Below are positions 21,421-32,819 of a stretch of DNA of 64,000 nucleotides, one piece after another. This stretch comes from Theocolax elegans. Taxonomy: Eukaryota > Arthropoda > Insecta > Hymenoptera > Cerocephalidae. Where the stretch lies: contig CM047426.1 in the NCBI GenBank assembly GCA_026168455.1, positions 75,791,986 through 75,855,985 of the forward strand, in the 5' to 3' direction. A program made the translations under genes and the position numbers. The stretch's first letter is position 1. Every line of letters starts with the position of its first letter. Below the pieces are notes generated by a model. It searched no databases. It was not told the origin of the DNA and worked only from the letters and a program-made list of their open reading frames with translations.

Positions 21421-21634
21421 GAAAATGAGACAGAGCAAGAGAGACAGTGAGAGAAAGAGATAGAGAGACAGATAGATAGAGAGAGAGAGAATAAGAGATA
21501 GCAAGAGGAAGAGAGAAAGAGAGAGAATGAAAGATAGAGAGAAAGAGAGAGAGAATAAGAGAGAGAGAATGAAAGAGAAAGAGAATGAAAGAGAGAGAAT
21601 AAGAGAGATTGAAAGATAAAGTTCGGGAGATAAT

Positions 21635-21679
<45 letters not shown>

Positions 21680-21709
21680 AGAGAGAGAGAGAATGAAAGA
21701 GAGAGAGTA

Positions 21710-21740
<31 letters not shown>

Positions 21741-22784
21741 TAATAAGAGAGATAGATTGAAAGATAGGGAGAAAGAGAGAGAGAGAATAAGAGAGAGAAT
21801 GATAGATAGAGAGAAAGAGAGAGAATAAGAGAGAGTGAATGAATAATAGAGATTAAGAGGGAGAATATGAGAGAGTGAATAAAAGATAAAGAGAAAGAGA
21901 GAGAGAATAAGAAAGAGTGAATGGTAGATAGAGAATGAGAGCGAGAATGAGAGAGAGAGAGTGATAGGGTGCGAGAGTGGGAGCGAGTAATAATGAGGGA
22001 CTGTGAGAGGTAGAGAGTGAGTAAGAATGAGGGAGTGTGAGGGAGAGAGAGGGAGAGAGAGGGAGAGTTAGGGAGACAGAGAGAGAATGGGTAAGAGATT
22101 GAGAGGGAGAGAATGAGATAGATAAAGAGTGAGAATGAGAGATAAAGAGATAGAAAGAGAGAGAGAATCAGATAGATAAAGAGAGAGAATGAGAGATAAA
22201 GAGATAGAAAGAGACAGAGAATCAGATAGATAAAGGAAGAGAATGAGAGATAAAGAGAGAGAATGAGAGATTAAGAGAGAGAGAGAATAAGCTAGAGAGA
22301 TAGAGAGATAGAGATAGAGAATGATAGATGGAAGGAGAGATATAGAGAGAATGATAGATGGAGAGAGAGAGAAGAGGAGGAGAGAGAGAGAATAAGAGAG
22401 AGTGAATTCAAAGATAGAGAAAATAAGAAAGAGTGAATGGGAGATAGAGAGCGAGAGCGATAATGAGAGAGAGAGTGACAGAGTGCGAGAGTGGGAGAGA
22501 GTAAGATTGAGGGAGAGCGAGGGAGTGCGAGAGTGAGAGTGAGTAATATTGAGGGACTGTGAGAGGGAGACAGTAAGTAAGAATGAGGGAGTGTGAGGGA
22601 GAGAGAGGGAGAGTTAGGGAGACAGAGTGAGAGAGTGAGGGAGAGAGATAAAGAATGGGTAAGAGATTGAGAGGCAGAGAATGAGATAAATAAAGAAAGA
22701 GAATGAGAGATAAAGAGCTAGAGAGAGAGAATGAGATAGATAATAAGAGAGAATGAGTGATACAGTGAGCGTGAGAGAGAGAGA
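21421..22784 (-). repeat. GA-rich array (TC-rich on the minus strand)
   Basis: GAGAGAATAAGAGAG, GAATGAAAGATAGAGAGAAA and related units with GGGAGTGTGAGGGAGAG blocks. It is the reverse-complement counterpart of arrays such as 11226-12899 and forms the 3' flank of the minus-strand element E. Confidence 0.93.
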
Positions 22785-23260
22785 GTTGAGTTGAGTTGAG
22801 TTTTTATTTGGGTATTGTGGGGAAAAACCCCGTATACACATAAGTCTGGTTAGGTACAGATTTTACAATAAAAATACAAAGAATATCAACGTTGTTGCCA
22901 TCGCAAGTAAAAAACAGTATTTAAAATAGATAACATGATTTAAAACAATAACAATAAATAAAATTTAAAAGGCAAATCCAACGATAAAACTTAACAACTA
23001 AATAACAATATAAAACAAAAGAGGTAAAATTTGCGCAAATGGTTAAAAGAAATAAAAATAAAAAAAAAATAAATAAAAGAAATAAAAGTAATAAAACAGA
23101 CTAGAAATGCAGCGCTCGCAGAGAAAAATATAACAATATATTTACATTACGAAGTAAAAAAAAATAACACAGATTCGCAGTAAAAGTGTACAATACAATA
23201 AACGAAGAACATAATTAAATAAATAGATAACATCACAGCTAAATTCAATGGACGCTAGAC

Positions 23261-26200
23261 TTAGAGATCAGGCAAGGGAGGGCTTTCCAATCCCTCATTA
23301 ACCATCCTTAATTCCCACGCCTGCCGATCGAGCTTAGCAAGGTGCAGTGCCAAAGTGGATTTGAAGGAAGGGAAAAGGAGTGGATCAAAGTTAGTAAAAG
23401 GTAGAGAGTTAATGAGGCGAGAGGCAGTAATCTGGTAGGAATTGTTAAGGGCTTCTGTTCTGGGAGGTAAGTAGAAAAGGGACGAGGGAGGCAGACGAGA
23501 TGAAGAACGGGATGGAAAGGAGGAATCACGTAGGACAAAATGGCTAGCGATGTAGGATGGGGAACTATGGGAGATGATGTTGTAGGCACTGCAACCGATG
23601 AATAGAGATCTTCTAAGCCCGACCGACAACCAGCCTAGCTTAAGGCGGTAAGGCGTTACGTGCTCTCTCCATGGGATGTTTCCCCACACGAATCGAACAC
23701 ACGCATTTAGAAGCCGGTGTAATTTTAGATTTAAAGTGGCGTCAAGGTCGTGGTAGACTGCGCACGCGTAGTCCAAGTGTGGGAAAACAAGCGTTTCTAC
23801 TAGGTGTTTTCTGTTTTGGCGCGAGAGAGCACGCTTAAAAAATCTTAAGGAGTGTAGGACACCATGGATCCGCTGCGATATCGATGCGACCTGGCGAGAC
23901 CAATCCAGGGTAGGGGAAATCCATACACCCAACGATTTGACTTCCGTAGAGTACTCAAGGAAGCAGTTTCCTATTTTAATTTTAGGGGCCGAATCGAGAT
24001 TAATGCGTGAGATAAAAGCCTGACTCCCCAAGATCATCACTTTCGTTTTGTTTACATTTAAATTTAAGCCATTTGATCTCGCCCAACTATCCACCGCGTT
24101 TGCATCATCCGTAATTCTCTGAACACCTTGGGCGAGATCAGCAGGGAAAAACGAGTGATAGATCTGGGTGTCATCTGCAAAAACCATATGATTTGAATGT
24201 TTTAAAATCCCCGGCAAGTCGTTTATAAAGATGGAAAATAAAAGTGGTCCCAAAACACTTCCCTGAGGAACCCCCCTGGACGTGTCAAGCCAAGCCGAAC
24301 AAGTACCTAGATCATCCACCACCGCCTGGGAACGGCCCACTAGGTAGTGAAAAAACCAGGTCATGACCACGTCGGAGCAACCCAAAGAACGCAATTTGTA
24401 TAGTAGGATGTCGTGCGGAACCGAATCGAAAGCCTTGGAAAAGTCGAACAGGATGAGTACTGTGATCATACGCTTATCAATAGCACGCCTAACATCATCA
24501 AGAACACCAAGTAAAGCCGTCTGCGTACTGTGCCCCCGGCGAAAGCCCGCTTGTCTCTCCATAATTAGGTTATTTTTATTTAAGTAATCTAAAAGCTGGT
24601 CATGTACGATTTTTTCGAGAATCTTGGAGATTTCGCAGAGCTTAGCGATGGGCCTAGTGTCAGACGGCGAAATCACCCTGGTCGACTTGGCTAATGGAAA
24701 GAGAAGAGATCTAGTCCAAGGCTTCGGAAAGATTCCGGTTGTTAGAGATAGATTAAATAGTTCAGCAAGAAGAGGTGCGATTTTGGGAGCCAAGCATTTT
24801 AGCATGGGCACGGAAATTCCATCACAGCCTATGGCCTTAGATGAGGCCCTGGATATGGTCGAGAGGACCCTAAAAGGAGAGATAGGAACGAAGTGGAAGG
24901 AAGTTTCGGGATATGAGGAGGGTAAAACACTTGGCGATGAGATGAGAGACTGAAGATGGTTGTGGGTGAAACGAGAAGGTGAGAACGAAATGGCTGCATA
25001 ATGGGTGTTAAGTTGATCCAATGAAAACATGGTAAGAGGTGATCGAGATGGTTTAGTCACTAGACCCATGTTCCTGAGCTCTTTCCACAGACCAGCTGTA
25101 TTAGATGAAGAAGTAATTCTGTTGTTAAGGTGTAGATATTTACTAGAGTCAATTGAATTTTTAACTAGTCTGCGGAGATCCTTATAGATGTGATAGTCTG
25201 AGCTCAGGCCCGTGGCCACGTACCTCTTGTAAGCCATATTACGAGCTTTGATGTTACGTTTTATACCAGGCGTAATCCAGGGTTTAAAGGAGTTTTTAAT
25301 GAACGTGAGTCTAGATGGTGCAAGAGAGTCGAAAGTGTGCAAAATCGATGAAACGAGAGAGGAAAGGAGATTGTTGATAGGAATAGGTGACGGAGAGGGC
25401 GACGATAAGGTAGGAGGAGAGGAGGAGAAAGAGAGAGAGCGGCCAGGCTGAGTAGATGCTGGATGGGATGCAGATGACGAAGACGAAATAGTAGAGGTGG
25501 TGAAATGCGATGAAGCACGATCATAAGCGACCGAGAAGATCGTAGCAGCCTCCGACAGGTCGGCCTGGGCAAAATTGCGCGACCAAATCTTTTTAGAAAC
25601 CGGTAACGGTTTAGCAAAAACCAGTTGAAGGACAATATAGTCGTGCCCCGCTGCGAAGGGCACAGCTGATTTAAAATAATTAAAACTTGGCGGAGGGTTG
25701 CGTACGATAAACAGGTCAAGCCATGTATGTGACGAGGTGTTAGAAGTATGAGTGTGATGAGTAGGGGCTGATTTGATCAGGAAAAGGTTTAGTGAGTCGA
25801 GATATGACTCCAACATGGCGGACGACCCATCTTTCTTACACATATTAATATTAAAATCTCCGGTGATGACAACTTGATCACAAGTGTGCAAGAAATTCGC
25901 CACTGAATCAAAGAATTCTGATGGGTAGGCCGCAGAGGGCCTTCTATAAACCACACAAAAGAGAAGTGAGCTAGCTGAAGTAAGAATTTGAAATATCATG
26001 TATTCCGGAGAATTAGAATAAACAGGGTCAGAGTGAGCTACAAGCCTAACATTGAGATTACTCTTAATGTAGGCTGCAACACCCCCCCCCCCTCTTTACC
26101 AACCCGATCCAATCTATGCAATGTGTAGTTCGGAAGGCCCAACATGTCTGAGGAGTCATACTCCGTGAGGAATGTTTCGGAGAAGGCAATAATGTCATGA

Positions 26201-26316
26201 TTATGAGGAAAAACGAGTGACTCGATAGATGAGAAATGAGTTTTTAATCTGTTAATGTTTGCATGGAAAATGGAAAATGAAGAATTGGTGTTAGATGAGG
26301 CCTGGCCGGCTAATCC
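23261..26316 (-). pseudogene. ORF2 of element E: endonuclease and RT with a poly-G frameshift
   Basis: On the minus strand ORF2 starts in frame after the ORF1 TAG: SIFHANINRLKTH, FSETFLTEYDSS, then HRLDRVGKEGGG. An 11-bp G run (26092-26102) shifts the frame by two relative to element D. From 25999 the frame is open for 912 codons: VITGDFNIN, AAGHD, SDTRPIAKLCEISK, QAGFRRGHSTQTALL, LFDFSKAFDSVPH, RGVPQGSVLGP, FADD and LDYACAVYHDLD. All visible catalytic motifs of both domains are present. A homopolymer sequencing error could explain the frameshift, in which case the copy would be coding-competent. Confidence 0.85.
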
Positions 26317-27516
26317 CTATTTCGAGGTGATAGGATTTTGAGTTGAAAAGTTATTGATATCCTCTTCCGAACGGATTGGAAAGAGTTGCCCTCCCTTCGT
26401 CACACGCATATATACAGTGGAGTTCTTTACAAATGGCCTCGCAAAGCCCAACTCGGTGGATCGACGCATCGCCTTGGAAAGAAGGTCGTGAAGATGTTTG
26501 GGCCATAACGCACGTAGATAGATCGACACAGCTCCGCCCGTACCGAAAAGGGAATCGGCCGAGATTCCCTTAAGAAGGTGCGCTCTCTCCAAGACGAGAT
26601 CCCTGGAAGAGGGCGATGAAAAACGAATTACAATACCATTCGTACGGGTAGAATTTATGCTGTTAGAGGCTGCGGCTGTAGTCGTTGAGTTCATATTTCG
26701 TTCGTCGTGATTAGTTTTAATAATCCAGGGCCGAGTATCAACAATCTGGGAGGTAATCCTGGGGAGATTGATGGCGTTAAAAATTTTTCCTATGGCATCC
26801 CCCTCCATAGTGGCCAGATTCGCCGGAACGCCACGAACAAGAATCTCGCAAGTATCTCCAACGGGAGTCGCGTTAGATCTTGGAACAACCTCCCTTAAAT
26901 CTTTGATTTGACCACGAATCTCCTCGTTTGCGCTCTCGAGGATTCCCAGACGATTTGATACACCGGTAAAACGCTCCTCAGTCGCCGCCTCCATCAGCGA
27001 AACACGCGAGTTCAACTCTCGAATCTCGGTAGCCAGTCCCTGCACCGAGGACTCAATGCGTGAAACCGAACTCTCGAGCTTCGATTCCAACCGACCCGCA
27101 AACTCGGCGAACAAAGCGGCCATATCTACGGCGCCGGTCGCTCGCACGGGTAGGCCGGCGCAGCTCGCGGTGGGCGCGGCGCCGCGAGGTTGCTTGGCAA
27201 CCTGCGACGTTGATGGCGACGGGGGCGAGGCTATACGCTTAGCACTGGAGGGAGACGGAGTGGGCGTGGCCGCGAGCTCGGTAGCGCAGATCTCGCTCGA
27301 TTGTCGCGGCAACCCAGGCGGTGGCGCCCTCGCATCAGTGGGAGCCGCGACTAGTGCTGTAGCTTGCGCTAACGCGCAACAGCGGCGCTCAGAGGAGCCC
27401 GGCGCGACCTCGAAGCAGTGCGCGTGCGTAATCTTATTACAAGTTTGGCAGACCTCTGTATAATCCTTCCTCGTGAGCCTCCCTCCACATACATAGCAGC
27501 TGCGCGAAGACGCCAT
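26317..27516 (-). CDS. ORF1 of element E: PHD-like finger protein
   Basis: The start is ATG at 27516-27514 (MASSRSCYVCGG), homologous to the start chosen for D; the frame extends 27 codons further upstream. The 399-residue product has the same C-x2-C, C-x2-C, H-x2-C, CC cluster, then a Pro/Ser-rich linker with KRIASPPSPS, a coiled coil around residues 140-210, and a C-terminus with CEILVRGVPANLAT and GIVIRFSSPSSRDLVLERAH. Its neighbour ORF2 begins in the same frame after the TAG at 26317. It probably binds RNA in the retrotransposition complex. Confidence 0.85.
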   Translation of the reverse strand: MASSRSCYVCGGRLTRKDYTEVCQTCNKITHAHCFEVAPGSSERRCCALAQATALVAAPTDARAPPPGLPRQSSEICATELAATPTPSPSSAKRIASPPSPSTSQVAKQPRGAAPTASCAGLPVRATGAVDMAALFAEFAGRLESKLESSVSRIESSVQGLATEIRELNSRVSLMEAATEERFTGVSNRLGILESANEEIRGQIKDLREVVPRSNATPVGDTCEILVRGVPANLATMEGDAIGKIFNAINLPRITSQIVDTRPWIIKTNHDERNMNSTTTAAASNSINSTRTNGIVIRFSSPSSRDLVLERAHLLKGISADSLFGTGGAVSIYLRALWPKHLHDLLSKAMRRSTELGFARPFVKNSTVYMRVTKGGQLFPIRSEEDINNFSTQNPITSK

Positions 27517-27838
27517 ACTGCCAACACGACGTCCACCGGCGAAGGTCGATGAGTGCGCAGAAAACCCGTGCGAAAATTTTGCAGCCGTTGGAAGCACTGC
27601 GAGACTGGACTTGAGCGATGAGTTGTCTTTCCCCCTCGACTCTAACCTCCAAAAAGATGAACGTATAAAATGCGAAATAGCGGGACAACTGGCTGCAGCA
27701 AAGTAAATCTACTTTATTGAAAGTACGCTGCAATCAGTGGAGGTCCCTCTCTTGTGCACTAAAATAGAGCTCGGAGCAATTGTGTGAGTACAAAAACAAG
27801 AAAGAACGGAGCAGGAATCAAGCTGACTAGTACTCACC

Positions 27839-28343
27839 AGAGAGAGAGAGAGAGAGAACGAGATAGATAAAGAGAGAGAATGAGAGATAAATAGAGAGAG
27901 AGAATAAGATAGAGAGATAGAGAGATAGAGAGAGAGAGAATGATAGATTGAAGGAGAGATAGAGAGAGAATAATAGATGGAGAGAGAGAAAGAGAGAGAG
28001 AGAGAGATTGATAGAGAGAGGGAGAGTGATAGAGAGAGAGAGAGAATGAAAGATAGAGAGAAAGAGAGAGAGAATTAGAGAGAGAGAATGAGAGATAGCG
28101 AGAAAGAGAGGGAGAATAAGAGAGAGAGCATGAAAGATAGAGAGAAAGATAGAGAATAAGAGAGAGTGAATGAAAGATAGAGAGAAAGAGAGGGAGAATA
28201 AGAAAAAGTGAATGGTAGATAGAGAGCGAGAGCGAGAATGAGAGAGAGAGTGATAGAGTGCGAGAGTGGGAGCGAGTATGATAAAGAGAGAGAATGAGAG
28301 ATAAAGAGAGAGAATGAGAGATAAGGAGATAGAGAATGAGAGG

Positions 28344-28382
<39 letters not shown>

Positions 28383-28496
28383 AGATAGAGAGAGGGAGAG
28401 AGATAGAGAGAGAGAATGAAAGATAGAGAGAAAGAGAGAGATAGTATGAAAGATAGAGAGAAAGAGAGAGAGAATAAGAGAGAGAGAATATATCTC
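27839..28496 (-). repeat. GA-rich array, 5' flank of element E
   Basis: GAGAGA with GATAGATAAAGAGAG, GAATGAAAGATAGAGAG and similar units. It ends at GAGAGAATATATCTCTC (about 28487), where the strand bias flips back to TC. Confidence 0.93.
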
Positions 28497-28585
28497 TCTC
28501 TCTATCTGTCTCCCTATCTCTTCCTTTCACTGTCTCTCTGACGCCAAGATAATGTTTGTCGGACGGACGTACGGACGGACGGACA
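28497..28585 (+). repeat. Second TC-array end and GACGCCAAGAT/GGACGGAC junction
   Basis: CTATCTCTTCCTTTCACTGT and CTCTCTGACGCCAAGAT, followed by TTTGTCGGACGGACG and GGAC repeats. It is a direct-orientation copy of the junction at 21310-21415, so it probably marks the original right edge of the TC-array family. Confidence 0.8.
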
Positions 28586-28778
28586 TTATAATTTATCGGT
28601 TTTTTTTTATATCACTTAGTAATTATAATAATAATTTTTTTGTCAGTAATATGATGCATTAACTTATGTTACACATATTTATCATAAAATATATATGTTT
28701 TAAGTATTTTTCGCAAGAATAGGGGAGTTTTTACAAAATGGCTCAAAAAGATAACTTTAATATAATGTAGATATATAT

Positions 28779-29774
28779 GGGGTATTCCACGTGAAGTGGT
28801 CCGATCAAAATTTTAAAATGCCCCAAATTTTGGGTACACATTGCAAATGTTTTTCAGAATACAGAAAAAAATTTTTAGGTACTGGAATTTATTAGTTCAA
28901 AAGTTATTCTAACCTCAAAAAGTGAACTTTTTCCAGTTTTTTTCAACACCAGCTGGGTTCATCGCTATTTAACTCAAAATCTATCAACTTTTACTATAGA
29001 ACATTATATGTAACATTCGTTGCTAATTATGTCTAGAATTTATCCTTCCGGGTTAGAATTTCCAATCTCAAGGTTAATGACAAATAAACTACATGTCAAC
29101 ATTCAACTTAAAAAAAAACTAACTTCGCCACAATTGATTTTTTTATCCAAAAGCCCAAAAGAAAGCTTGGAGCAATACCTTTCAAATGATCTGTAGCATT
29201 TTTATGGCCTTCAATTCTGTAAAAAGTTATGATAATTTAAAGAAAGACGAAATTTTTTTAAAAATTTAAATGGGAAATACCATGTTAATTTTTGTGAATT
29301 TTTTGTCTTTCTTTAAATTATCATAACTTTTTGCAGAATTGAAGGCCATAAAAATGCTACAGATCATTTGAAAGGTATTGCTCCAAGCTTTCTTTTGGAC
29401 TTTTGGATAAAAAAATCAATTATGGCGAAGTTAGTTTTTTTTTAAGTTGAATGTTGACATGTAGTTTATTTGTCATTAACCTTGAGATTGGAAATTCTAA
29501 CCCAGAAGGATAAATTCTAGACATAATTAGCAACGAATGTTACATATAATGTTCTATAGTAAAAGTTGATATATTTTGAGTTAAATAGCGATGAACCCAG
29601 CTGGTGTTGAAAAAAACTGGAAAAAGTTTACTTTTTGAGGTTAGAATAACTTTTGAACTAATAAATTCCAGTACCTAAAAATTTTTTTCTGTATTCTGAA
29701 AAACATTTGCAATGTGTACCCAAAATTTAGGGCATTTTAAAATTTTGATCGGACCACTTCACGTGGAATACCCC
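28779..29774. mobile_element. 1-kb near-perfect palindromic (fold-back) element
   Basis: The left arm (28779 to about 29255) and right arm (about 29304 to 29774) are inverted copies with only scattered differences, separated by a loop of about 50 bp. Termini are GGGGTATTCCACGTGAAGTGG and its complement, flanked by TATATA on both sides, compatible with a TA-type target duplication. There is no coding capacity. It is a non-autonomous fold-back/MITE-like element; I cannot assign the superfamily. Confidence 0.9.
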
Positions 29775-29789
29775 ATATATATATATATA

Positions 29790-31055
29790 AGAATTTAAGT
29801 ACGATGTTTGGATTGAAATTTATGCTTTTTTACTTTTACTTTTACTTAAAAAATCCATCCTTTATTTTCTCTCTTATATTTTAAATTATCTTTATGAATT
29901 TTTTCAGACTTTAATTCAATACTTTAGATACTTTAGAATTTTTGGGTTGAAATTTTGAAAGTTTCCAGCACAGTTGGGTCCGACATCTCCTTAAGTCATT
30001 AAAAATACACTTATATATATCTGAAAAGTATTGTAACTTTAATAGTGACTTTCCATACTTAGATATTGATTTTTTTATTATTCAAGTGGTTTAAAGATAA
30101 GTTTTTTTCGTGAAATCTTATGTACGATTTTGCAATATTAGTGGAAAAAGAAATATAATTTTTTGTTAATTCTAAAGCAGCAGATATGCACTTAATTCAG
30201 GTACAATAAAGGCAGTTAATAATTATATCTAAGCTAACAAACAGACAATGCTGCAGTAAATCGAGATAACTTCAAAGCAGTGCAATACAGCAAAAGATAT
30301 ATTTCATTTTTTATCTTCCAAATTTTGCAGAAAAACTGTTCATTTTTGATAATATGGGAAAACAACCTTGATTTTCGAAATCCTAAACTAACACATAGAC
30401 GTCTAAATCCAAACAACCCTAAAGAGTTTCTGGCATAGAGAAATTGATTAATTAAATTGTAAGGTTAGATTCTAGTATTAAAGAATTAACGACTTTGCCA
30501 AGTTAAATTAGTATTAATAAAACGATTTCCATCATTTGACTGCTTGTTTGTTAGATAAGAAAATTATAATTGAGATTATTATTAATTTCTTGAATATTTA
30601 AAATTATGAAATACAATGAAACATAATAACAATAATACTATAATTTTAATCGTTTAATTTATTTAGTATCAATTTTGAATAGATTAAAGATTTGAAATAA
30701 GAATATTTAAGAAATATCTTATATATATATCTAAATATAAAACAAACAAGCTCTAAATTGAATGGAAAAAGGACATTATTATTCATAGCATAATAAAAAA
30801 GTATTATTTGAATGAATTATTAACAATTTTAATTTAGAGTATAAACATATTATATTAAAAATTCCCACAGTGGGTTTTAAAGCTCATGGATTAATATTTA
30901 AATAAAAAATTGTTGCTTTGATGATGAATTTCCTTTGCAAAGTCATTAATCAAAATTCCAGTTTGGACCGCTAAACCAAAATTAGAATATCCAAGTTTTT
31001 TCAACTTGTTTTAGTAGTAGTTGTTTGCGCTACCTCAAATTTTAAGTTTCTAAGT
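29790..31055. other. AT-rich stretch, nothing recognised
   Basis: Low-complexity AT-rich DNA with many homopolymer runs. The 60-codon minus-strand frame at 30234-30416 has no recognisable content. Confidence 0.6.
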
Positions 31056-31059
31056 TTAA

Positions 31060-31542
31060 GTGCTGATTACATTATTGACTGAAATAGAGCATTCCGTAAA
31101 TTCAAGACCGCTTACACATGTTTCATTAGATCCACGCGATAACGAAGCATTAACTTCCAATCACTTTTTAATCGGGACTTCTTCATGCTCGATGGAATTA
31201 GGGAAATATGATCCTAAAAATATATGCTTACGTAAACAGTATAGAATAGCACAAAGTTTTACCGATGCCTTTTGGAAGCGTTGGATACGCGAATATTTGC
31301 CCACGTTAATACCGAGACAAAAATGGACAAACGTAGATTTACCATTAAAAGTAGATGATATAGTTTTAATAGTAGATCTGCAAATGCCAAGAAATCATTG
31401 GTTAAAAGGAACAATTATCAAAGTTTATCCTAGTTCAGATGGACAAGTAAGAATGGCGGAAATACGCACTCCAACGGGAATCCTCGTACGACCAACGCGT
31501 AAGTTAATTAAACTCTTAGGTAAAAATGAAGTACAAAATTAA
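31060..31542 (+). pseudogene. BEL/Pao retrotransposon, integrase C-terminus (5'-truncated)
   Basis: The 160-codon frame has VNSRPLTHVSLDPRD, LTSNHFLIG, FWKRWIREYLPTL, RQKW and a C-terminal DIVLIVD...PRNHWLKG segment ending GILVRPTRKLIKLL. This is the conserved end of the BEL/Pao integrase plus the domain after it. The catalytic D,D,E core and everything upstream are absent, because the sequence before 31060 is unrelated AT-rich DNA. The stop codon is normal and is followed by a purine-rich tract and the 3' LTR. Confidence 0.88.
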
Positions 31543-31566
31543 ACAAATTTTGTACGGGGAGGAGGA

Positions 31567-32410
31567 TGTATTCGACTTGAAGTATAACTTCAAATGATAT
31601 TACTAACAATATAACAAAACGTCTTATTTCAATATTCTTATATACGATTAATTAGATATTAAAAACGACTACTTAGAATATAATATTAAATAATACTGTA
31701 TACATTAAGCCGTCCAATCTTAGAAATGTATCAAGTTATATAGTTTACTTTAGAAAACACGAACGAAAAACAGTTATTAAGAATGTGACGTCAACGTAAG
31801 TGTATACAAAAATTTATATGTATTATTATTAACTGTGTTAATTATTTATAAGATTTTTCAATTTATTTACTACGTTGGTCGTAAGAAATACATTAGTTTA
31901 TTATAAAAATTGTAAAGAGTGATTAATAACGACGTAGTCAATTAAAGATTGAACAAATAATACATTTTTAAAACTGTTTATTTTATAGATATTTCTATTA
32001 GAAAATTTAAACACTTCAAGCTCTCGCCGGGAAAATTATGCCGTGCTGTGCCGGGAAAATAGTAGTTTTTCTGATTCAGAAAGTGATTACATCTGAGAAT
32101 ATGCCGTACCGTGCCGGGAGAACGCAAGTTCTCGAAATGAGACTCTCAGAGGTAGGGCTTTCTTTGCGGAAAATTTACGGATTTTCGAAATCCGATCAAA
32201 GTGAGCTTTTTATGTAAAAACCTCACAGAAAGTTGACTAAAAAATTAGTCAATGACGCGCCGAGAGGACGCGATAAACAAGCGAGTGATTGGAGGGCCGC
32301 GCGAGTGAGCTTATCGCTCATTTCGAAGAAAATTTGGCGCGAGGGTAGGGCCACTGTTTTAAAACGGGCTAACTCGAGCAGTTCGTGGCAGTCGTTCTTC
32401 GATCACTCTA
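31567..32410 (+). mobile_element. Putative 3' LTR of the BEL element
   Basis: A polypurine tract (GGGGAGGAGGA) ends at 31566 and is followed by TGTATTCGACTTG, a typical TG start of an LTR. The next 0.8 kb contains two CCGTGC(T)GTGCCGGGA-type motifs and a GC-richer block, and I place the end near 32410 where AT-rich DNA resumes. No second LTR is in the window, so the right border is a guess. Confidence 0.5.
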
Positions 32411-32551
32411 GTAGGTAATATGTACTTTTTACTTTTATTAAAAATTATTATTTGATACATATATTTATTTTTATAATTTGATTTATCCTAGTTAGTTGAA
32501 TTACAGTCATAATGTTATAAAAATCACTTTAATAATTAAATAGAAATCTAA

Positions 32552-32812
32552 CTAAAAACAACTCAATTTAACCAATTTTATCATCTGTAGCTCAATACAG
32601 GTAGAATCACACCTCCTTCGATAGAATTCCATCCGTGCAGATGATCTTAATAGAGCGACTAAACTTCCTTCAAAGATTTTTAAATTGCAGAATTTCCTGG
32701 CTTCGTGGAAGAAGAATAGATATTTCTCGTGTGTTGTAATACCTTCGTTAGTCATTTTTCTGTTCATTTGAGAAGTGTAGATGTAGTTCGATATGCCTGG
32801 AATATAAGGCAA
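32552..32812 (-). CDS. Hypothetical 86-codon ORF
   Basis: The minus-strand peptide has motifs NEGITTHEKYLFFFHEARKF and LVALLRSSARMEFYRRRCD. Composition is protein-like, but I recognise no domain and see no clear splice context. It may be an exon or transposon piece. Confidence 0.25.
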   Translation of the reverse strand: MPYIPGISNYIYTSQMNRKMTNEGITTHEKYLFFFHEARKFCNLKIFEGSLVALLRSSARMEFYRRRCDSTCIELQMIKLVKLSCF

Positions 32813-32819
32813 ACATTAA

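Larger units (their letters stand above)
22785..27838 (-). mobile_element. Element E: full-length CR1/L2-group LINE on the minus strand in a GA array
   Basis: About 5.05 kb. Read on the minus strand it begins GGTGAGTACTA (27838) directly after CTCTCTCT and ends with a GGGG-TTTTT-CCCC hairpin, AAATAAAAA and AACTCAACTCAACTC merging into CTCTCT. Layout and proteins parallel element D, but nucleotide divergence is substantial, so it is a related family and not a recent duplicate. ORF1 is intact; ORF2 carries one homopolymer frameshift. Sense is again on the TC-rich strand. Confidence 0.88.

Noticed and set aside
28075..28530. Minus-strand 151-codon frame in the GA array
   Set aside because: Translation of microsatellite on the TC strand.
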